This document shows positions 1 through 5,663 of a stretch of DNA of 5,663 nucleotides, piece by piece. The notes below the pieces were generated by a model that was not told where the DNA came from, did not search any database, and saw only the letters and a list, made by a program, of their open reading frames with translations. Source of the DNA: Gammaproteobacteria bacterium (GTDB taxonomy: Bacteria > Pseudomonadota > Gammaproteobacteria > UBA6429); contig QIKU01000147.1 in NCBI GenBank assembly GCA_003232015.1, positions 1-5,663 on the forward strand, in the 5' to 3' direction. How positions within the stretch are numbered: the stretch's first letter is position 1; the number at the start of each line of letters is the position of its first letter. A program made the translations under genes and the position numbers.

Positions 1-57
1 AAGCAATATCCATATCATTGTGTACAGTAAAAAAAATATTAACGTGATTTTTTTCAT
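1..57 (-). CDS. Possible N-terminus of a divergent gene with a signal peptide (partial, runs off the left edge)
   Basis: Read on the minus strand from the ATG at 57-55, the frame stays open to the window edge and gives 19 residues, MKKITLIFFLLYTMIWILL. Two lysines followed by an unbroken hydrophobic stretch is the classic start of a Sec signal peptide or N-terminal membrane anchor. An AAGTGG ribosome-binding-like tract (65-70) lies 7 bases before the ATG. Nothing can be said about function. Two cautions apply. Only 31 bases would separate this start from the glycosyltransferase start, which is tight for two divergent genes. The sequence is also A/T-rich, so hydrophobic Phe/Leu/Ile codons arise easily by chance. 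The competing reading is a plus-strand tail in frame 2 that ends at the TAA at 71-73. Confidence 0.4.
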   Translation of the reverse strand, partial: MKKITLIFFLLYTMIWILL

Positions 58-88
58 TAAGCAACCACTTTAAAATTAACTCAACAGC

Positions 89-1333
89 ATGACAAATGTT
101 TTAATTATTGGCTATGTCTGGCCAGAACCTAATTCATCAGCGGCAGGCAGCCGTATGATGCAGCTTATTGAATTTTTTCAGCAGCAAAATTGGCAAGTAA
201 GTTTTGCAAGCCCTGCTGCAGAAAGTGAACATCGCTTCCCATTTGAGTCCATTGGTGTAAAAAAACAAAATATCCAGATTAATAGTGATTGCTTTGACAC
301 CTTTATCAAATCACTCAAACCCAACATTGTTTTATTTGATCGATTTATAATGGAAGAACAGTTTGCCTGGCGAGTTGAAAAGATTTGTCCTGATGCACTG
401 AGGCTACTGGAAACTGTAGACTTGCATTGCTTACGTGAAGCCCGCCACCAGGCACTAAAAAATGAACGCGCATTCAACCAACAAGATTTGTTCAGTAAAA
501 TTGCGCAACGTGAAATCGCAAGCATTTTACGCTGCGACTTATCCTTATTAATTTCGGGTTATGAAATTAAACTATTAACAGAGACTTTCAAAATTGATCC
601 CGCTTTACTTCTGCACTTACCCTTTATGGTAGACAATTTGTCTCCAGAAAATGTCGAGAACTGGCCAACTTACCAACAACGACAGCATTTTATTTCCATA
701 GGAAATTTTCGCCACGCACCCAATTGGGATGCCGTGTTATATTTAAAACAAACGCTCTGGCCTCTCGTTCATAAAAAATGTCCACAGGCAGAAATGTATA
801 TTTATGGTGCTTACCCGCCACCAAAAGCAACCCAATTACATAACCCAAAGCAAAAATTTTATGTGCCAGGCTGGGCAGAGAGTGCTGAACAGGTTATGAA
901 AAAAGCGCGTATTTGTCTGGCACCTTTACGGTTTGGTGCTGGTTTAAAAGGTAAATTACTGGATGCAATGCAGTTTGGCACACCCAGTATTACAACTGAA
1001 ATTGGTGCAGAAGGTATGCATAACGAACTGGCATGGAATGGTGTCATTACTGATAAGCCAGAAGAATATGCGGATGCCGCTGTTAAGCTTTACAATAATA
1101 AATCAGAATGGGGAAAAGCACAGGCAAATGGGGTGAACCTTGTCAATACACTTTATAATAAAGTCCAGCATTCAAAAATTCTGTTAGAAAAAATAATGTT
1201 TATCTGTAATCATTTACAGGAACACCGGCTTAACAATTTTACCGGAGCCATGCTGCGTCATCATAATTTAAAAAGTACACAGTACATGGCACAGTGGATT
1301 GAGGCTAAAAATAAGCTCAAAGACTCAAATTAG
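89..1333 (+). CDS. Glycosyltransferase, GT-B fold, GT4-like (group 1)
   Basis: A 414-residue protein with no signal peptide or membrane helix, so probably a cytoplasmic or membrane-peripheral enzyme that moves a sugar from an activated nucleotide donor to an acceptor I cannot identify. The N-terminal Rossmann-like domain opens with VLIIGYVWPEPNSSAAGSRM (residues 4-23), including the Gly-rich acceptor-side loop. The donor-binding domain begins near FISIGNFRHAPNWDAV (201-216) and continues through YIYGAYPPP (237-245), FYVPGWAES (257-265) and ARICLAPLRFGAGLKGKLLDAM (starting 273), then the FGTPSITTEIGAEGM segment (296-310). In the usual GT4 E-x7-E motif the second acid matches D292, while the first position appears to be Ala284, with Lys287 and Lys289 nearby. 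After the fold, a tail of about 44 residues (371-414) carries TGAMLRHHNLKSTQYM. The start at 89 is fixed by in-frame stops at 71-73 and 77-79, but no clear Shine-Dalgarno precedes it. The class is fairly sure; donor and acceptor are unknown. Confidence 0.88.
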   Translation: MTNVLIIGYVWPEPNSSAAGSRMMQLIEFFQQQNWQVSFASPAAESEHRFPFESIGVKKQNIQINSDCFDTFIKSLKPNIVLFDRFIMEEQFAWRVEKICPDALRLLETVDLHCLREARHQALKNERAFNQQDLFSKIAQREIASILRCDLSLLISGYEIKLLTETFKIDPALLLHLPFMVDNLSPENVENWPTYQQRQHFISIGNFRHAPNWDAVLYLKQTLWPLVHKKCPQAEMYIYGAYPPPKATQLHNPKQKFYVPGWAESAEQVMKKARICLAPLRFGAGLKGKLLDAMQFGTPSITTEIGAEGMHNELAWNGVITDKPEEYADAAVKLYNNKSEWGKAQANGVNLVNTLYNKVQHSKILLEKIMFICNHLQEHRLNNFTGAMLRHHNLKSTQYMAQWIEAKNKLKDSN

Positions 1334-1364
1334 TATGCTGCTTATAAAATAGTCTACCCCTTTG

Positions 1365-4300
1365 TTAATTGTCCTCGTTATTTCTATCATCCTTCGTCAG
1401 CAACGGCTTCTTTTCTGAAGTTGATATTTTGCGCGACTCCGGTGTTGGGCTTGCGGGAGAAGCGGCTGAAATATCTTTCCATAAACCACCAATACTGCAT
1501 TGCTGCCAGCCCCATTTGAGCCAACGCAATAATGAGAAAGCCAGCCATAAAGCCCATGCCAGCATCAGTAAACGATACGCAAGGATAGGCACTGACAACA
1601 GCCAGGCTTCGGGGAGAGTGGCCACATTTCTGTCTTGATACCAGTTAAAGACAGTGGCAGATGAGCCATTCCCTGCTATCTGCATATCCGGTGAACTTAA
1701 CAGGCCTTGTTGTATCACAACAAACAAACTAATCAATGCAAAAAAGGTTAACACACCGATACCAACCTGAATGGTATCAAAACGTCTTGCCGAGGCATTT
1801 TGTATCAGTTTTTCACGCAAACCAAGTACACTTAACCAGGCAACAACAATAAACCCCATCCAGACCGGCACCTGGCTTAAACCGATACCTAACAAAATCC
1901 ATGAAAAGGTATTCAGTGGTGTAAATGTTGTGTATCCCAATGCCACAGCAATAATCAGAATAACAATGAGCACCCCCCAGAATAAGATTGCGGGCCCCAG
2001 GTCAGGCCCCCCGGCAAAGAGTACCCAGCGATCCCTTGGGAATTTAACTTTAATAGAATGGTTAACACTGGTTTGTTTTAAATCAATATCAGGGGTGCTA
2101 AACACGGCTTGCATCGAAGTAGCATTACGCCAGACAAGCTGAACCGTTTGCTTACCCGGCGTAACAGGCAAGGTCAGATCATTACCGTCTAAACGAATCG
2201 GCTGTGCGATATTATTTATTTTAACGGATTGCAAATCTGATTTTTCAGGTAACGTTAACGTATACTGGCCACCCTGACTACTACGTAAACTTAAATCCAG
2301 CCGCGCCTCCAGTGTGCGCTTTCCCGGTTTGATTAAAAGATGGCTTTTATCAATGGTTAAAGTATTACCTGAAACACCTTGTGGCCGGGTAATATCTAAA
2401 GTAACACTTTCACCTGGCCATGGATGCCACTTAGGTGACCAGCGGCCGCGCTGATTTTTATGTTGAATAACCGCAAGCCCTGTATATTCCAAATGCCATA
2501 CTGGCGATACACTCGCTTCCCATAGCTCAGTTGAAAAATCACTATTCGATGCGGTTAGTTTAAGTTGATTACTTTTTTTCAGACTTGAACGCCAGAATAT
2601 CTGCCGTTGGCGTGGCGACATATTAACAAGCACCTGACCATTCTGGCTGCGTATTCCATCGGTTAATACCGATTCGTCTTTTAATAAAGGTACTTTCACA
2701 ACCACTGCACTACCAACAGGTGACACACGGCGCACGCTTGTTTCCACAAACCAGTCCAGACCTAATTTTAAATGTCGCTCTATAATTAAAAATGGGGGAA
2801 GTTCTGTTTGCTCATCTAGAAAGGTGGAGTCACTGCTCCGTTCTGATTCCTGTTCTCGTGATAATTGTAATTGTGTATCCGGTACACCGTTTTGTTGAAT
2901 TCCTTCAATACTCCAGCCAGTCAGTTTAGACTGCACAATGGCCGGTTTTAACTGCAAGGGTAATTGAATGTACTTTTTATTACCTAGCTTGCCTGACAGC
3001 ATCAGATTAAAACGCCCCCTGGGCAATTCAATCCATAACACGCCATCTGCTGCCCGGAACATTGCGGTTGCTGGCCGGCCATCAATGTTCACTTTTGATG
3101 GCATCCATTGTTTAACTCTTGCCGGAAGCGGGATAGCTACTTTTTGCCTTGCATGCACATTCAGTTTAATTTGTAATTGGGTTTTATCTGCTCGCACAAC
3201 CATCGACTGTATCTGCGCACACCTCGGCAAACATTCAGGCGGTTGTGTTAAACGTTTTTTTAACTCCTTGAGAATACTTTCATCAGGCATACTGACTGAC
3301 TTTGCTACCACCTCATTTGAATTTAGAAACAGCATCGGGGTTAAAGCAAAGAGTAATAACATCTTTGTAACCGATGGCAGCCATGGAATGGGGATTTTGG
3401 GAATGCTTTTAAGCATTAATAAACACAACAGAGCCACGAAAACAACACGTAAGATATTTAGCAGGCTATGTGCCATTGGCGAAATAAGCACCAGTGATAT
3501 TTGCTGCCCGGCTTGCACCGGGCCATTCCAGCTTAAATGCACTTTATTCCAGTACCACAACGGTAAGCCAGGGCCGGTTTGCACGTTGGCTTTGGGATCA
3601 AATGCCTGTATGTCGTACTCGCGGCTTTTTGAAACGCTATCAGAAAAAATACCCGCCGGTCGACTACTATCGATCTTGCTTTTAAGATCACCTATCATAC
3701 TTTCTGCAACAGCTTCATCCTGCCTTTGTTTTACTGCTGTTTTTCTCACCACAGGGGCATGGCTAAAACCTTGCTCTGTGATAGCTCGAACCCCTGGTTT
3801 TTCCAGTTGCGGATAAATAGCGTTACGCACCTGTGACACCATAAATGGAATTGCTATAAGCAATAAAATAATCACACTTGTATTCTGGTAGCCTGATAAC
3901 AGCTTTCTGACCTTCCCATCCGGTAACACTTTTAAAACAGCTATCACTGCTAATAAATTCAACCAGATAAACTGCGGCACGATGCCTGGCTCATGCCAGA
4001 TAAGTGACATCGTTACCAGCCCCACCATTCCCCAGGGCCATGACCATAGACGTGCGATGGCAATCGAAATAATCAGAACCAGAAATAAATCCAGCAGCGT
4101 CCATTTTTGCAGCCAGGTTTGCGGTATATTATCAACACCACTGGCAGAAAAAATTCGCCAACCTGGTGGTAAATGTAATGTCGTAGAAACACTTTTAAAC
4201 TTATGCTGCCACCCTGTTGCAGGTATCTTTCGAACATTGCCTTCATAGCGACTGTCAGCAACCAGATTTAAAGTGCCACGCCGAATTTCCACGCCTTTGT

Positions 4301-5546
4301 TTGCCTGCCCTGTTTTATTTGCCTGCCCAGTTTTATTTGATAGCTGAGTAATAAATTGCGGGATATTATCAATCGTTATTCGCCCGGGTTCTAACTCAGG
4401 GCCTGTTTCCAAACGCCACGATTTTGTAACGGTTCCTTTTATTTCATCTTTGATAGTATAACCTTTACCATCAAAATCCAGCCACATGTTGCGTTTTAAA
4501 TTAAGTTGATCTGCCTGTGGCTGTGCGTCACCCCGGCGTGTTTCATTTAATACCAACTGCACCTCTTTTGACAAACGAAAAGCTGGCAAGCTCTGCCACT
4601 GGTCAGGTAACTTTGTTTGCCTCGGATCGATACGATCCGCGCCTTCCAGTTTTACAATCCGTAAATGATTTTGCGCCTGAAAAACCCATATCTCATTTTT
4701 TGGCCAAAATTCATCAGTGGTGGTGTTCATCTTTAAACCGGTCAGGTTTTGTTTTGCGCGCGATGTAACATTAACAGTCCAGCGCCCCGGTTTTATCTGC
4801 AAGCGTAATTCACCTTTGTTATTCAGCAAGGCAGGAAGCCGACTGGTTAATGAAACCGGTATTTGCTCTGCTAATAGCACCTGCCCTAAATTAACTTCAC
4901 GTGAATGACCCGACACCTGCAAATCCAGCCGGGTAATAATACGCATTGGGATTTTATCATCCAGCAAACGATAAACCTGCAAAGTTATTTTATCGCTTTC
5001 AACTTCCTTTGTTGCTTTCGTGTTGTCCACCAGCCACATTCTACCCTGGTTGTTAATTTCCGGAGTAGCCACTTTTTTGCCTTTGATATACAAATTAACC
5101 AAAGCAGATTCGGCAGGGATTTGTAAACTTTCAGGAATATTGTCCCAGTAAAAAGTACCTTTAATATGGTATTGACCTTTTTCCAGGTAAACAACCGGCA
5201 AATGATTACGTTCCGTTACTAACGCCAGGCGATTATTAACACTTACACCTTGTGGCCAGTGTTTTTTATCGCCAGGAAGGGTCACCCAGCTTGCTTCAAA
5301 AACCTGCCATGATTGTGAAAAACGGGCTTTATTTTTATTAACATTCAGATCCAGACGTGCCGGCCAGGCACATTTTTTACTGTTAAAATTATTATAAATA
5401 AAAGGGCAGTCGCGTTTTTTTTCGTCAAACAAAACCCAGTTAACCCAGGGCTTCAGTGGTGCAGGTATGTCCTCTTTGTTTAAAGTTTTAGCCGCTAAAT
5501 TAAAACTAAACGACAATAAAATAAAAATCACACTCAAACAACGCAT
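1365..5546 (-). CDS. Very large envelope protein built of two tandem periplasmic-domain plus membrane-bundle modules; family not recognised
   Basis: I do not recognise this 1393-residue protein. Residues 1-19 form a Sec-type signal peptide (hydrophobic core, then NLAA-K). Residues 20-480 look periplasmic and beta-rich (alternating hydrophobics, many Pro-Gly turns). Likely helices lie at about 481-500, 503-518, 523-541, 556-573 and 690-713, with a long loop at 574-685 before the last. A hydrophobic segment at 725-743 leads into a second beta-rich domain (744-1183), then helices near 1186-1206, 1209-1222, 1225-1243, 1260-1280 and 1315-1342, and a polar, probably cytoplasmic tail (1343-1393). 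Basic stretches at 541-551 (KVRK) and 1244-1255 (REK, ARR), and after residues 713 and 1341, support both large domains being periplasmic by the positive-inside rule. The two halves align as a duplication. Beyond the signal and membrane segments, cysteines occur only as 47/59 and 772/776, apart from 1350 in the tail. A strong ribosome-binding site supports the start, and a TAG directly precedes it in frame. No catalytic motif is visible; a structural, transport-assisting or sensing role is possible. Confidence 0.9.
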   Translation of the reverse strand: MRCLSVIFILLSFSFNLAAKTLNKEDIPAPLKPWVNWVLFDEKKRDCPFIYNNFNSKKCAWPARLDLNVNKNKARFSQSWQVFEASWVTLPGDKKHWPQGVSVNNRLALVTERNHLPVVYLEKGQYHIKGTFYWDNIPESLQIPAESALVNLYIKGKKVATPEINNQGRMWLVDNTKATKEVESDKITLQVYRLLDDKIPMRIITRLDLQVSGHSREVNLGQVLLAEQIPVSLTSRLPALLNNKGELRLQIKPGRWTVNVTSRAKQNLTGLKMNTTTDEFWPKNEIWVFQAQNHLRIVKLEGADRIDPRQTKLPDQWQSLPAFRLSKEVQLVLNETRRGDAQPQADQLNLKRNMWLDFDGKGYTIKDEIKGTVTKSWRLETGPELEPGRITIDNIPQFITQLSNKTGQANKTGQANKGVEIRRGTLNLVADSRYEGNVRKIPATGWQHKFKSVSTTLHLPPGWRIFSASGVDNIPQTWLQKWTLLDLFLVLIISIAIARLWSWPWGMVGLVTMSLIWHEPGIVPQFIWLNLLAVIAVLKVLPDGKVRKLLSGYQNTSVIILLLIAIPFMVSQVRNAIYPQLEKPGVRAITEQGFSHAPVVRKTAVKQRQDEAVAESMIGDLKSKIDSSRPAGIFSDSVSKSREYDIQAFDPKANVQTGPGLPLWYWNKVHLSWNGPVQAGQQISLVLISPMAHSLLNILRVVFVALLCLLMLKSIPKIPIPWLPSVTKMLLLFALTPMLFLNSNEVVAKSVSMPDESILKELKKRLTQPPECLPRCAQIQSMVVRADKTQLQIKLNVHARQKVAIPLPARVKQWMPSKVNIDGRPATAMFRAADGVLWIELPRGRFNLMLSGKLGNKKYIQLPLQLKPAIVQSKLTGWSIEGIQQNGVPDTQLQLSREQESERSSDSTFLDEQTELPPFLIIERHLKLGLDWFVETSVRRVSPVGSAVVVKVPLLKDESVLTDGIRSQNGQVLVNMSPRQRQIFWRSSLKKSNQLKLTASNSDFSTELWEASVSPVWHLEYTGLAVIQHKNQRGRWSPKWHPWPGESVTLDITRPQGVSGNTLTIDKSHLLIKPGKRTLEARLDLSLRSSQGGQYTLTLPEKSDLQSVKINNIAQPIRLDGNDLTLPVTPGKQTVQLVWRNATSMQAVFSTPDIDLKQTSVNHSIKVKFPRDRWVLFAGGPDLGPAILFWGVLIVILIIAVALGYTTFTPLNTFSWILLGIGLSQVPVWMGFIVVAWLSVLGLREKLIQNASARRFDTIQVGIGVLTFFALISLFVVIQQGLLSSPDMQIAGNGSSATVFNWYQDRNVATLPEAWLLSVPILAYRLLMLAWALWLAFSLLRWLKWGWQQCSIGGLWKDISAASPASPTPESRKISTSEKKPLLTKDDRNNEDN
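3300..3374 (-). other. Internal hydrophobic segment resembling a relict signal peptide at the start of the second module
   Basis: Codons 725-749 of the large gene encode SVTKMLLLFALTPMLFLNSNEVVAK: Lys-Met, a hydrophobic core, then a small-residue end and Lys. The real N-terminus has the same layout (MRCLSVIFILLSFSFNLAAK). Each is followed by a polar stretch and then the cysteine pair of its module. In the present protein it most likely serves as an inside-to-outside helix that returns the chain to the periplasm; cleavage by signal peptidase is conceivable. The bases before Met729 show no Shine-Dalgarno sequence, so separate translation from here is unlikely. Confidence 0.55.
4300..4335. repeat. 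18-base tandem duplication inside the large gene
   Basis: Two adjacent 18-base units (4300-4317 and 4318-4335) differ at one base: tttgcctgccctgtttta and tttgcctgcccagtttta. Being a multiple of three, the repeat keeps the frame and encodes NKTGQA twice (residues 404-415), followed by NKG. It falls in the first module's periplasmic domain, where the aligned second module has nothing matching. It looks like a recent slippage or duplication event in a surface loop. Confidence 0.9.
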
Positions 5547-5663
5547 CTATTCCCTTCCTTTTATATTTATAATACTAAGACCTGCGTAAATATTGATAGA
5601 AAAAACCAGACATACTAAAACACTTATATTGCACCCCGGTTCATTCACTATATAATAGTGTAA
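5547..5663 (-). CDS. Possible C-terminal tail of an upstream minus-strand gene (partial)
   Basis: From the right edge the minus strand is open for 38 codons and ends in a TAG at 5549-5547, immediately before the ATG of the large gene. The predicted tail reads LHYYIVNEPGCNISVLV, then a hydrophobic stretch, ending NIKGRE. A stop codon abutting the next start, with the ribosome-binding site inside the last codons, is typical of a translationally coupled operon. The other two minus frames hit stops almost at once. However, 38 open codons can arise by chance, and a promoter-like element in the same stretch argues for an intergenic region instead. Function unknown. Confidence 0.25.
   Translation of the reverse strand, partial: LHYYIVNEPGCNISVLVCLVFSINIYAGLSIINIKGRE
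5552..5560 (-). promoter_or_regulatory. Strong ribosome-binding site of the large membrane-protein gene
   Basis: On the minus strand AAGGAAGGG ends 5 bases before the ATG at 5546-5544. The purine run matches anti-Shine-Dalgarno pairing and fixes the start codon. This contrasts with the glycosyltransferase, which has no visible purine-rich site. Confidence 0.85.
5629..5656 (+). promoter_or_regulatory. Possible sigma-70-type promoter pointing out of the right edge
   Basis: On the plus strand a perfect TATAAT (5651-5656) lies 16 bases after TTGCAC (5629-5634), which keeps only the TTG of the -35 consensus. Transcription would start around the window end, so any gene served lies outside. A perfect -10 hexamer in AT-rich DNA is not rare, so this is tentative. 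Confidence 0.25.
5646..5660. repeat. 15-base inverted repeat overlapping the TATAAT element
   Basis: CACTATATAATAGTG has perfect 6-base arms (CACTAT and ATAGTG) around a 3-base centre. It covers the whole possible -10 box, so it could be an operator for a dimeric repressor. The arms are short and AT-rich, so chance is a real alternative. Confidence 0.35.

Noticed and set aside
48..76. Promoter for the glycosyltransferase with TAAAAT (71-76) as -10
   Set aside because: No acceptable -35 at the right distance (only a T-run), and the transcript would start within a few bases of the start codon.
178..525. 115-codon minus-strand open frame inside the glycosyltransferase
   Set aside because: Antisense shadow of a well-supported gene; composition rich in Ser and Cys and no initiation signals.
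1334..1364. Bidirectional terminator between the convergent genes
   Set aside because: The only inverted repeat (agact at 1321-1325 with agtct at 1351-1355) has 5-base arms and a 25-base loop, with no T-run on either strand.
3303..3362. Independent start of the second module at Met729
   Set aside because: The bases before this ATG (ggttacaaag) contain no Shine-Dalgarno sequence, and the frame is continuous with the first module.
2968..3816. 282-codon plus-strand open frame
   Set aside because: It lies wholly antisense to the large gene, has no ribosome-binding site, and its product is rich in Cys and Ser with no domain pattern, as expected for a shadow frame.
1..5663. CRISPR array, tRNA, rRNA or insertion sequence
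   Set aside because: No regularly spaced repeats, no cloverleaf-like or rRNA-like segments, and no transposase or terminal inverted repeats. Nearly all the window is accounted for by two genes.

Overview
The window holds two complete, convergent genes and scraps of possible genes at both edges. Base composition is moderately AT-rich. The coding style, the Sec-type signal peptide and the large periplasm-facing inner-membrane protein fit a Gram-negative bacterium. A gammaproteobacterium is my best guess, because the glycosyltransferase resembles proteins I associate with marine gammaproteobacteria; this is family recall and I could not check it.

Layout: bases 1-57 (minus strand) can encode the first 19 residues of a divergent gene with a signal-like N-terminus, cut by the window edge. 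A GT-B fold glycosyltransferase follows on the plus strand (89-1333). After a 31-base gap with no convincing terminator comes a very large minus-strand gene (1365-5546) for a 1393-residue membrane protein of a family I cannot name. Upstream of it (5547-5663) is a strong Shine-Dalgarno sequence. The rest of that stretch is either a promoter-bearing intergenic region or the tail of another minus-strand gene that abuts the start codon.

The main discovery is inside the large protein. Read against itself, it is two copies of one module in tandem. Each copy has a signal-like hydrophobic segment, a pair of cysteines, about 440 residues of beta-rich periplasmic domain, and a bundle of about five transmembrane helices with a Trp-Tyr loop before the last helix. 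Landmark residues keep nearly constant spacing across both halves, and an 18-base tandem repeat found only in the first half accounts for the main spacing difference. The second copy appears to retain its ancestral signal peptide as an internal helix, which suggests fusion of two tandemly duplicated genes.

The two main genes converge, so they are not co-transcribed, and nothing in the sequence shows that they work together. The glycosyltransferase probably acts in the cytoplasm on a surface polysaccharide or other glycan. The large protein is an envelope protein of unknown function.
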